From NCBI RefSeq assembly GCF_900091315.1, contig NZ_FLSP01000077.1, positions 1 to 42,971 of the forward strand: a stretch of DNA of 42,971 bases, written 5' to 3'. The translations under genes and the position numbers were made by a program. Each line of letters starts with the position of its first letter. Position 1 is the stretch's first letter. Shown in pieces: positions 7,351 through 14,720 of this stretch. The notes beneath the pieces are model-generated. The model worked only from the letters and a program-made list of their open reading frames with translations, was not told the DNA's origin and ran no database searches. Origin of the DNA: Streptomyces sp. DI166. Lineage in GTDB: Bacteria; Actinomycetota; Actinomycetes; Streptomycetales; Streptomycetaceae.

Positions 7351-8621
7351 GGCCGCGCACCTGGGTGCTGCTGCTGGGGGCCCTGTTCGCGGTGCTGCAA
7401 CTGGCCAACGTCACCGGCCGGGACACCCCCGACTCGCGCAACTACCTGTCGTACGCGCTGGTGCTGCGCGGCGACAGCAAGCCGGAGGCGGCCGAGGCGA
7501 CCGTCGCGCACTACTGCGCGAGCCGGGCGTCGATGGCGCACCGCAGGCAGAACGTGCACGTGGTCCGCTTCCACCGCGCCGATCCGGCGCCGCTGGTCGA
7601 GGCGCGCTGCCGGGCGAAGGAGCTGTCGGAGGTCGAACGGCGGCTGGAGGCGGGCGAGTCGGCCGGTCCGATGGTGCCGTTCTCCTCCGAGCGCTTCATG
7701 CGGATCTTCGAGGCGCGGCCCGGCTACCCGCTGTTCCTGGTGCCGTTCGTGACGCTGTTCGGGGTGACGTGGGGGCTGTGGGCGGCCGGGGTGACGGTCG
7801 CGGTCGCGGGCGGGGTGCTGGTCTTCCTGATCCTGCGCGCGATGGACCTGCCGGTGCCGCTGGCGCTGACCGGTCAGGCGCTGTACTTCGCCCTGCCGAG
7901 CGGGGCGATCGCGATGCGGCCCATGACGGAGGGCCTGCTGATGGCGCTGACGCTGGCGGCCGTGTGGGGCTGTGCGCTGGTGCTGCGCGGGCGGCGGGCG
8001 GGGCTGGCGCTGATCGCGGGTTCGCTGGCGGCCCTGTTCGCGGTGAAGCACTCGCAGGCGATGTTCCTCGGGGGGTGCCTGGCGGCGGCGGGCGCGGCGG
8101 TGGCCGTGGCGCGGTGGCGCAAGGGCGGGGCGCCGGGCCGGGATCTCGCGGCGATCACGGGGATCGGGGTGTGCGCGGCGCTCGGCACGACCGTGCTGGC
8201 GCGGCTGCTCGGCTATCCGACGGTGGCGGAGAGCCTCCAGGACCTGCTCGCCGACCACTTCACCCGGCCGGACCGGGAGCGGCCCTGGGCGGAGTTCTGG
8301 CAGTTGTCGGGGAACTTCTGGATGGAGTGGGCGCGCCGGCAGTTCTGGGAGCCGTTCTTCCTCGCCGCGGTGGCGGCGGGGGTGTGGGGGGCGCTGCGCA
8401 GGCCGGTGTTCGGGGCGTTCGTGATCGCCGCCGCGGGGACCGGGTTCCTGACCCAGGCCGGGCATCCGGACATCAACATCTGGGGCGGGCGGCTGCTCGC
8501 ACTGGCCTGGCTGCTTCCCGTGCTGGGGGTGCCGATGCTGCTGGAGCACCTGGTGCGCGACCGGGTGTCCCTGCCCGCGCAGGGACACGCCGATCGCGCG
8601 CGGTCATCGACTGCGCGATGA
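7347..8621 (+). CDS. Polytopic membrane protein, probable GT-C-type glycosyltransferase
   Basis: This 424-residue protein has about nine to ten hydrophobic segments. The first (residues 5-20) is followed by a long extracytoplasmic loop that begins NVTGRDTPDSRNYL and ends near FEARPGYPLFLVPF. An acidic residue in this first loop and the RPGYPLFL motif before the second membrane segment are typical of GT-C glycosyltransferases, which use lipid-linked sugars outside the membrane. This is inference from topology; I recognise no family signature with certainty. It follows the glycosyltransferase/glycerophosphotransferase gene and probably acts in the same glycopolymer pathway. The ATG at 7347 has no good ribosome-binding site of its own and overlaps the stop of the 28-codon frame upstream, so coupling or a lost N terminus is possible. 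The 3' end faces ohrA with only 13 bp between and no terminator hairpin that I can see. Confidence 0.7.
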   Translation: MRPRTWVLLLGALFAVLQLANVTGRDTPDSRNYLSYALVLRGDSKPEAAEATVAHYCASRASMAHRRQNVHVVRFHRADPAPLVEARCRAKELSEVERRLEAGESAGPMVPFSSERFMRIFEARPGYPLFLVPFVTLFGVTWGLWAAGVTVAVAGGVLVFLILRAMDLPVPLALTGQALYFALPSGAIAMRPMTEGLLMALTLAAVWGCALVLRGRRAGLALIAGSLAALFAVKHSQAMFLGGCLAAAGAAVAVARWRKGGAPGRDLAAITGIGVCAALGTTVLARLLGYPTVAESLQDLLADHFTRPDRERPWAEFWQLSGNFWMEWARRQFWEPFFLAAVAAGVWGALRRPVFGAFVIAAAGTGFLTQAGHPDINIWGGRLLALAWLLPVLGVPMLLEHLVRDRVSLPAQGHADRARSSTAR

Positions 8622-8634
8622 ACTACTCGGCGAA

Positions 8635-9048
<414 letters not shown>

Positions 9049-9112
9049 GAAGGTTCCGTCCCTGTTCGAGGAGTCGGGGCTCGTTGACGTCCACAAGTAG
9101 AGCACACGATTC

Positions 9113-9126
9113 AGTTGTGCACAACT
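9113..9126. promoter_or_regulatory. Probable OhrR operator
   Basis: AGTTGTGCACAACT is a perfect 14-bp palindrome between the divergent ohrA and ohrR starts. Its TTGT-N2-ACAA core matches OhrR boxes of the MarR family. On the minus strand, TTGTGC inside the palindrome could serve as a -35 for ohrA, with TCTACT 17 bases further as the -10, so bound OhrR would cover the promoter. A TACTCT (9144-9149) close to the ohrR start suggests a very short or absent ohrR leader. Confidence 0.75.
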
Positions 9127-9155
9127 AAATGGCGAGCAAGAGCTACTCTGGACCC

Positions 9156-9632
9156 ATGAACCGGACCGGGACACCCCACCCGCACCAGGAGGAATGGCTC
9201 CGCCTGGACCGCCAGATCTGCTTCTCCCTGCACGCGGCCGCCCGCGCCTTCAACGGCGTCTACCGCGTGATCCTCAAGGACCTCGGCCTCACCTACCCCC
9301 AGTACCTGGTGATGCTGGTGCTGTGGGAACAGGGCACCCTGCCCGTCAAGAAACTCGGCGAGCACCTGCGCCTGGACTCCGGCACGCTGTCCCCGCTACT
9401 CAAGCGCCTGGAGTCGGCTGGTCTGGTGCGCCGGGAGCGCAGCGCCCGCGACGAACGCTCGGTGGAGGTCGGCCTCACCGAGGAGGGCGCGGCCCTGCGC
9501 GAACGGGCCCTGGAGGTCCCGCGCCGGATCGCCTCGGCGACGGGCTTCGAGGTCGACGAGATCAACGACCTGCGCACCCGCCTGGACGCGCTGACGTCGG
9601 CACTCGACGCGGCGGCACTGTCGGGGGCGTAG
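9156..9632 (+). CDS. ohrR: MarR-family organic hydroperoxide sensor/regulator
   Basis: This 158-residue winged-helix regulator carries the reactive cysteine of OhrR proteins: C22 in RLDRQICFSLHAAAR. Oxidation of this cysteine by organic peroxides releases the protein from DNA. The recognition helix region reads LRLDSGTLSPLLKRLESAGL and the wing RRERSARDERSVEVGLTEEG, both typical of MarR. ATG at 9156 was chosen over the in-frame ATG at 9129, because the earlier start would leave almost no promoter and overlaps the operator edge. It is divergent from ohrA and should control both genes through the palindrome between them. The last codons, including the stop, are part of a 33-bp tandem duplication (9613-9678). 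Confidence 0.94.
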   Translation: MNRTGTPHPHQEEWLRLDRQICFSLHAAARAFNGVYRVILKDLGLTYPQYLVMLVLWEQGTLPVKKLGEHLRLDSGTLSPLLKRLESAGLVRRERSARDERSVEVGLTEEGAALRERALEVPRRIASATGFEVDEINDLRTRLDALTSALDAAALSGA

Positions 9633-9678
9633 CCGGAAGGGCCGACGGCACTGTCGGGGGCGTAGCCGAAAGCGCCGT
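9613..9678 (+). repeat. 33-bp tandem duplication across the ohrR stop codon
   Basis: Two 33-bp units (9613-9645 and 9646-9678) match at 30 positions; both begin CGGCACTGTCGGGGGCGTAG. The first unit contains the real end of ohrR with its TAG; the second lies after it and repeats the same coding end and stop. Confidence 0.8.
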
Positions 9679-9748
9679 TTCTCCTTCATTCTGGGCAAAT
9701 CGGAGTGGCTATGCTCCAGCGCGGGCCAACTGACGAGGGGACGGCCAT

Positions 9749-10729
9749 ATGACCTGGCTGATCACCGGCGGTGCCGGGTACATCGGGGCGCATGTCGTGC
9801 GGGCGATGTGCGAGGCGGGTGAGCGGACCGTGGTGTACGACGATCTGTCCACCGGTATCTCCGAGCGCGTGCCCGACGGTGTGCCGCTGGTCGTGGGCTC
9901 CACGCTGGACGCCGAGCACGTCACGCGCGCGCTCGTCGACCACGACGTCAGCGGGGTCGTCCATCTCGCCGCGAAGAAGCAGGTCGGCGAGTCGGTGCGG
10001 CAGCCGCTGGTCTACTACCGGGAGAACATCGAGGGGCTGCGCGTCCTGCTGGAGTCGGTGACCCGGGTCGGGGTCCCCTCCTTCGTCTTCTCCTCCTCCG
10101 CCGCGGTCTACGGCATGCCGGACGTGCACCTCGTGACCGAGGAGACGCCGTGCCTCCCGATCTCCCCGTACGGCGAGACCAAGCTGGCCGGCGAGTGGCT
10201 GGTCCGGGCCACGGCCCGGGCGACGGGGCTGTCCACGGCCTGTCTGCGCTACTTCAACGTCGCGGGCTCGGCCGCCCCCGAGCTGGCCGACGTGGGCGTC
10301 TACAACCTGATCCCGATGGTCTTCGAGCGCCTCACCGCGAACGACCCGCCGCGCATCTTCGGCGACGACTACCCCACCCCGGACGGCACCTGCATCCGTG
10401 ACTACATCCATGTCGCGGACCTGGCCGAGGCCCATGTGGCGGCGGCCCGCGCCCTGCGCACCTCCCCCGGCCGTGACCTCACCCTGAACATCGGCCGCGG
10501 CGAGGGTGTCTCCGTGCGCGAGATGATCGACCGGATCAACGCCATCACCGGCTACGACCGCCCGCCGACCGTCACCCCCCGCCGCCCCGGTGACCCCGCA
10601 CGCGTCGTCGCCTCCGCCGACCGCGCCGCCACCGAGCTGGCCTGGAAGGCCAAGCACGACGTCCAGGACATGATCAGCTCGGCCTGGGAGGGCTGGGTCC
10701 GGCTGCACCCGTCGGCGGCGCGCGGATGA
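9749..10729 (+). CDS. galE: UDP-glucose 4-epimerase
   Basis: This 326-residue short-chain dehydrogenase/reductase interconverts UDP-glucose and UDP-galactose in the cytoplasm. The NAD-binding GGAGYIG is at residues 7-13. The catalytic set is complete: Ser in FVFSSSAAVYG (113-122) and Tyr141/Lys145 in YGETK. Further family motifs are LRYFNVAG and CIRDYIHVADL. GAGGGG lies upstream of the ATG, and TATGCT at 9708-9713 could be its -10. Its role may be the Leloir pathway or supply of galactosyl donors for envelope polymers. No galT or galK is adjacent, which favours polymer supply. The stop overlaps the next start (ATGA), so the two genes are probably co-translated. Confidence 0.94.
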   Translation: MTWLITGGAGYIGAHVVRAMCEAGERTVVYDDLSTGISERVPDGVPLVVGSTLDAEHVTRALVDHDVSGVVHLAAKKQVGESVRQPLVYYRENIEGLRVLLESVTRVGVPSFVFSSSAAVYGMPDVHLVTEETPCLPISPYGETKLAGEWLVRATARATGLSTACLRYFNVAGSAAPELADVGVYNLIPMVFERLTANDPPRIFGDDYPTPDGTCIRDYIHVADLAEAHVAAARALRTSPGRDLTLNIGRGEGVSVREMIDRINAITGYDRPPTVTPRRPGDPARVVASADRAATELAWKAKHDVQDMISSAWEGWVRLHPSAARG

Positions 10730-11676
10730 GCACGGGGACCCCCGACCGGCTGGACCGCACCCTCGGCGCCGTCATCGGCTCGGCCGTCGGCGACGCGCTC
10801 GGCGCGCCCTTCGAGTTCGGCCCCGAGGGCGCCTTCTCCGCCCGCTTCCCCGCACCCGGCACGGGCGGCGAGATGTGCGGGGGCGGGGGCTGGGACCCCG
10901 GCGAGGCGACCGACGACACGCAGATGGCGGTGCTGGTGGCCCAGTCCCTGCTGGAGCGGGGCGGGCTCGAACTCCCGGACGTCTTCCGGCGGTTCCAGCG
11001 CTGGGCGGCGTCCGGCCCGAAGGACATCGGCCTCCAGACCGAGGCCGTGCTGACCAGCGGCGACCCCTGGGACACGGCGGCCGCACTGCACTTCCAGGTC
11101 AGCCAGCGCGCGGCGGGCAACGGCGCGCTGATGCGGGCCGCGCCGTCGGCCGTGTACTTCGCCCCGCGGGGCCGCGAGGCCACGATGGACGCGGCCCGCC
11201 ACCTGTCCGCGCTCACTCACGGGGACCGGGCGGCCTGGGAGGGCACGGCCGTCCTCCACGAACTGATCCGCGTGGCCCTGACCGGCGAGGACCCCCTGAC
11301 CGCCGTCCCGGACTCCCTGGCCGCCCTCCACCCGGCCCACCGCCCCCGCTACGCCACGGTCCTCTCCCCCGACTGGCACCCCGACGACGCCACCGAGTTC
11401 AACGGCGCGGTCTGGCCCTGCCTGGGCTCGGCGGTCTGGGCCGTGCGCACCACCAAGTCCTACGAGGACGCCGTCCGCGCCGCCGTCGACCTGGGCGGCG
11501 ACACCGACACCGTCGCCGCGGTAACCGGCGCCCTGGCAGGAGCGGTCCACGGCATCGACGCCGTCCCAGCGCGATGGACGGAGGCCCTGCACGTACCCCT
11601 GCCGGGCTTCGGCGACCGCGCACTGGACACCGAGGACCTGTCCAAGCTGACGCACGGGCTGGTCACAGGGCCCTGA
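10726..11676 (+). CDS. ADP-ribosylglycohydrolase family protein
   Basis: This 316-residue all-helical hydrolase of the DraG/ARH family removes ADP-ribose from proteins or related substrates using two magnesium ions. The metal ligands are visible in DDTQM (63-67) and GGDTDT (about 256-261), with the supporting GSAVGDALGAPFEF near the N terminus and NGALMRAAP in the middle. Length is normal for the family. It overlaps galE by four bases. A direct link between galactose metabolism and ADP-ribose removal is not established; operon sharing may reflect nucleotide-sugar housekeeping. No ADP-ribosyltransferase gene is in the window. The last 15 bases form the first boundary motif of the downstream tandem repeat array. 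Confidence 0.9.
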   Translation: MSTGTPDRLDRTLGAVIGSAVGDALGAPFEFGPEGAFSARFPAPGTGGEMCGGGGWDPGEATDDTQMAVLVAQSLLERGGLELPDVFRRFQRWAASGPKDIGLQTEAVLTSGDPWDTAAALHFQVSQRAAGNGALMRAAPSAVYFAPRGREATMDAARHLSALTHGDRAAWEGTAVLHELIRVALTGEDPLTAVPDSLAALHPAHRPRYATVLSPDWHPDDATEFNGAVWPCLGSAVWAVRTTKSYEDAVRAAVDLGGDTDTVAAVTGALAGAVHGIDAVPARWTEALHVPLPGFGDRALDTEDLSKLTHGLVTGP

Positions 11677-12174
11677 ACACACCCCGGCCCGGCCTGGGCG
11701 AACGCGTACGGCACGCCGGGGACCCGGTCGGAGCCGACTCACGGCCGGTCACAGGGCCCTGAACACACCCTGGCCCGGCCTGGGCGAACGCGTACGGCAC
11801 GCCGGGGACCCGGTCGGAGCCGACTCGCGGCCGGTCACAGCACCCTGAACACACCCTGGCCCAGGGCTGGGCGAACGCGTACGGCACGCCGGGGAGCCGG
11901 CGAAGGCCACGCACGGGCTCATCACAGCACCCCGACCACACCCCGGGCCGGGGAACCCCGGCGAAGCCGACCCACGGCCGGTCGCAGCACCCCGACCACA
12001 CCCCCGGCCCAGGCTCGGCGAACACGCACAGGACGCCGGGGACCCGGGCGGAGCCCACGCGCGGGCTCGTCGCGGCGCCCCGACCACGCCCCGGGCCGGG
12101 TTGGCCGAACGCGTCCGGGGCGGGTGCCCAGGGCCTGGCGGAGCCGGGCCGTCGGCTCGTCACAGTGCCCTGAG
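11662..12174. repeat. Tandem array of about 86-bp units filling a convergent intergenic gap
   Basis: The boundary motif (G/A)TC(A/G)C(A/G)G followed by a CCCTGA-like end recurs at 11662, 11748, 11834, 11921, 11981, 12069 and 12159. This makes six units of 86, 86, 87, 60, 88 and 90 bp. Units 1 and 2 differ at only two positions; later units are increasingly diverged and unit 4 has lost an internal part. The first motif is the 3' end of the ADP-ribosylglycohydrolase gene and the last is the 3' end of the TetR gene on the other strand. In well-kept copies the motif carries a plus-strand TGA and a minus-strand TGA. The units are GC-rich and partly palindromic (GGCCCGGCC, GGGCCC), so they may act as a two-way transcription barrier. 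No gene is seen here. Confidence 0.85.
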
Positions 12175-12798
12175 TGCTCCCGCCGTGGCGCGGGTCAGGG
12201 AGGCCAGGTAGTCCTTGGGCAGTTTGGGGCTGCGGATGACCACCGAGCGCCAGTACAGCGGGCCCGAGATCAGGTCCAGGGCCAGGTCGTGGTCGATGCC
12301 CGCGCGGAGCTCGCCGCGTTGCTCCGCCGCCGCCACGATGCCGCTCGCCACACCGTCCTGCCCCTCGCGCAGGGCCTTCTGGAGCGCCTCGGCGATCTCC
12401 GGGTTCCGGGCCGCCTCCGCCTGGAGGTCCGGGAGGATCTGCGAGGCCACGGGGTGGCGCAGGGCGCGGGAGGACACCTCGTACAGCAGCCGCAGATCCC
12501 CCTCCAGGGACCCGGTGTCCGGCGTCGGCAGCCCCTGTACGGCCAGAACCGAGACCACGTCCAGCACCAGGTGCAGCTTGGAGCGCCAGCGCCGGTACAC
12601 CGCCGTCTTGCCGACCCCCGCCCGCCGCGCGATGCCCTCGATGGACATGCGCGCGTACCCGACCGCCGCCAGTTCCTCGAACACCGCGGCCCGGATCGCT
12701 TCCGTCACGTCCGCCCGCAGCACGGCCGCCCCCGCGGGGGCCCGGCGGCGCGGACGCGGCTGGGGTCCGTCGGCGTTCGTCGTCATGCCGCCCAGCAT
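12160..12798 (-). CDS. TetR-family transcriptional regulator
   Basis: This 212-residue regulator (208 if the second ATG at 12786 is used) has an N-terminal helix-turn-helix at about residues 51-73: MSIEGIARRAGVGKTAVYRR, followed by W and KL as in TetR. The C-terminal part is an all-helical ligand and dimer domain ending in LAALTRATAGALRAL-like helices; its ligand is unknown. It is divergent from the ABC-2 exporter operon, with a long palindrome between the two starts, so it likely represses itself and the exporter. Its stop codon lies in the last boundary motif of the tandem array. ATG at 12798 lacks a clear ribosome-binding site, whereas the ATG at 12786 has GGGCGG before it at very short distance; the start is uncertain by four codons. 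Confidence 0.88.
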   Translation of the reverse strand: MLGGMTTNADGPQPRPRRRAPAGAAVLRADVTEAIRAAVFEELAAVGYARMSIEGIARRAGVGKTAVYRRWRSKLHLVLDVVSVLAVQGLPTPDTGSLEGDLRLLYEVSSRALRHPVASQILPDLQAEAARNPEIAEALQKALREGQDGVASGIVAAAEQRGELRAGIDHDLALDLISGPLYWRSVVIRSPKLPKDYLASLTRATAGALRAL

Positions 12799-12805
12799 AA
12801 GGCGT

Positions 12806-12833
12806 GACGACGGAACGGTTGCGTTCCGACGTC
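12806..12833. promoter_or_regulatory. Probable TetR operator
   Basis: A 28-bp imperfect palindrome lies between the divergent TetR and exporter genes: GACG-A-CGGAACG, a 4-base centre GTTG, then CGTTCCG-A-CGTC. Eleven of twelve arm positions pair. Size and position fit a TetR-family operator next to the regulator's own start. Confidence 0.65.
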
Positions 12834-12924
12834 AACTCGGCCTACGCTCACGTTGCGACGATACGGTCCCGTCCCGACGTAAGCCCGGGACATCACCCCC
12901 CTCCCCCGACCGAAAGCAGCGGAT

Positions 12925-13848
12925 GTGAGCCAGGTCCTCGACACACCGCCCCCGACGACGACGGCCCCACCCGCCGACGTCGACCTCGCGGCCCTCGCCG
13001 CCCGCCACGGCCTCGCGGTCAGCGGCGCCCGCCCCTCCCTGCCCGAGTACGTCCGCCAACTGTGGGCCAGGCGCCACTTCATCTCCGCGTTCGCCACCGC
13101 CAAGCTGACCGCCCAGTACAGCCAGGCCAAGCTCGGCCAGCTCTGGCAGGTGATGAACCCGCTGCTGAACGCGGCCGTCTACTTCCTGATCTTCGGCGTG
13201 CTGCTGGGCACCAGGGACGGCGTCCCGGACTACGTCCCGTTCCTGGTCACGGGCGTGTTCGTGTGGACCTTCACGCAGAGCTCGATCCTCGCCGGGACCC
13301 GCGCGATCTCCGGCAACCTCGGCCTGGTGCGCGCCCTGCACTTCCCGCGCGCCGCGCTGCCGATCTCCTTCTGCCTCCAGCAGCTCCAGCAACTGCTGTT
13401 CTCCATGGCCGCCCTGGTGGTCATCCTGCTGGCCTTCGGCATCCCGGTCGCCGCCTCCTGGCTGCTCGCGGTCCCGGTCCTGGTGCTGCAGTTCACCTTC
13501 AACGCGGGCGTCTCCCTGGTCATGGCCCGGATCGGCGCCAACACCCCGGACATCGCCCAGCTGATGCCGTTCGTGCTGCGCACCTGGATGTACACCTCCG
13601 GCGTGATGTGGAGCATCGAGCACCTGCTGACCAAGCACCAGGACTGGCCGTCCTGGGTGGGCACCGTGCTCCAGGCCAACCCGCCCGCCGTCTTCATCGA
13701 CCTCATGCGCTTCGCCCTGATCGACAGCTTCCGCGCGGGCCAGCTCCCGCCGCACGTGTGGGCGCTCGCCACCGGCTGGGCGCTGCTCGCCGGCGTCGGC
13801 GGATTCATCTACTTCTGGAAGGCAGAGGAGACGTACGGCCGTGGCTGA
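12925..13848 (+). CDS. ABC-2 type polysaccharide/teichoic acid exporter permease (TagG/Wzm-like)
   Basis: This 307-residue protein starts with a 45-residue Pro/Thr-rich cytoplasmic tail, then LWARRHFISAFATAKLTAQYSQAKLGQLWQ in pieces typical of the amphipathic entry helix of TagG/Wzm permeases. Six membrane segments follow, with the family motif QLMPFVLRTWMYTSGVMW-like region near residues 212-230. Such proteins flip lipid-linked glycopolymers across the membrane with a partner ATPase. The GTG start at 12925 fits the family N terminus. The stop overlaps the ATPase start by 8 bp, so both subunits are made together. A TetR regulator is divergent. Substrate is probably a wall glycopolymer, perhaps that made by the enzymes at 4967-8621; this is inference. 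Confidence 0.9.
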   Translation: MSQVLDTPPPTTTAPPADVDLAALAARHGLAVSGARPSLPEYVRQLWARRHFISAFATAKLTAQYSQAKLGQLWQVMNPLLNAAVYFLIFGVLLGTRDGVPDYVPFLVTGVFVWTFTQSSILAGTRAISGNLGLVRALHFPRAALPISFCLQQLQQLLFSMAALVVILLAFGIPVAASWLLAVPVLVLQFTFNAGVSLVMARIGANTPDIAQLMPFVLRTWMYTSGVMWSIEHLLTKHQDWPSWVGTVLQANPPAVFIDLMRFALIDSFRAGQLPPHVWALATGWALLAGVGGFIYFWKAEETYGRG

Positions 13849-14653
13849 CCACACCGACCAGCGGGTCCCCACCGTCGTCGCGGACCGCGTCGACATCGTC
13901 TACCGCGTCAACGGCACCGGCGCCGGGCGCGGTTCGGCGACCGCCGCCCTCAACCGCATCCTGCGCCGCAAGCAGGCCGAGAAGGCCTCCGGCACGCGCA
14001 CGGTGCACGCCGTGAAGAACGTGTCCTTCGTCGCGTACCGGGGCGAGGCCATCGGCCTCATCGGCACCAACGGCTCCGGCAAGTCCACCCTGCTCAAGGC
14101 CGTCGCGGGCCTGCTGCCGGTGGAGAGCGGCGCCATCTACACCGACGGCCAGCCCTCCCTGCTCGGTGTCAACGCGGCGCTGATGAAGGACCTCACCGGC
14201 GAGCGCAACGTCCACCTCGGCGGCCTGGCGATGGGCATGTCCCGCGAGGAGATCAGGGCCCGCTACCAGGAGATCGTCGACTTCTCCGGGATCAACGAGA
14301 AGGGCGACTTCATCACCCTGCCGATGCGCACCTACTCCTCCGGCATGGGCGCCCGGCTGCGCTTCTCCATCGCCGCCGCCAAGGACCACGACGTGCTGCT
14401 CATCGACGAGGCCCTGGCCACCGGCGACCGCTCCTTCCAGAAGCGTTCCGAGGCCCGTATCCGCGAACTGCGCAAGCACGCGGGCACGGTGTTCCTGGTC
14501 AGCCACAACAACAAGTCCATCCGCGACACCTGCGACCGCGTCCTGTGGCTGGAGCGCGGCGAACTGCGCATGGACGGCCCCACGGAGGACGTCCTGAAGG
14601 AGTACGAGGCCTTCACCGGCGAGAAGAAGCCCCGGAAGAAGGCCGCCGCCTAG
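13841..14653 (+). CDS. ABC exporter ATP-binding subunit (TagH/Wzt-like)
   Basis: This 270-residue ATPase pairs with the permease just upstream. Motifs in order are Walker A GTNGSGKST (75-83), a Q-loop region QPSLLGVNAALMKDLTG-like that is typical of polysaccharide exporters, signature SSGMGARLRF (about 165-174), Walker B VLLIDEALATGD (about 185-196) and switch His in VFLVSHN. The signature SSGM in place of LSGGQ is normal for TagH/Wzt/RfbE ATPases. The protein has no C-terminal carbohydrate-binding domain, unlike E. coli O9a Wzt, so export probably does not depend on chain-end recognition. It ends in a Lys/Ala tail. A strong hairpin follows the stop. Confidence 0.92.
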   Translation: MADHTDQRVPTVVADRVDIVYRVNGTGAGRGSATAALNRILRRKQAEKASGTRTVHAVKNVSFVAYRGEAIGLIGTNGSGKSTLLKAVAGLLPVESGAIYTDGQPSLLGVNAALMKDLTGERNVHLGGLAMGMSREEIRARYQEIVDFSGINEKGDFITLPMRTYSSGMGARLRFSIAAAKDHDVLLIDEALATGDRSFQKRSEARIRELRKHAGTVFLVSHNNKSIRDTCDRVLWLERGELRMDGPTEDVLKEYEAFTGEKKPRKKAAA

Positions 14654-14667
14654 AACCCGCGGCACGA

Positions 14668-14704
14668 CAGGGCGCCCCGAGCCATTACGGCCCGGGGCGC
14701 CCTG
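14668..14704. terminator. Bidirectional terminator between exporter operon and glutamate dehydrogenase
   Basis: Twelve-bp perfect arms CAGGGCGCCCCG (14668-14679) and CGGGGCGCCCTG (14693-14704) enclose 13 bases that can pair further (GCC with GGC). It lies between two convergent stop codons and can serve both. Confidence 0.8.
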
Positions 14705-14720
14705 GTCGTCGTACGACCGC

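Noticed and set aside
11662..12174. Possible CRISPR array
   Set aside because: The whole unit of about 86 bp repeats, without unique spacers between short repeats, and no cas gene is near.
11663..12835. Minus-strand 390-codon open frame with repeating PCRTRSP-like words
   Set aside because: It is the translation of the tandem array plus the TetR gene in another frame; GC-rich repeats stay open by chance, and it has no ribosome-binding site or domain.
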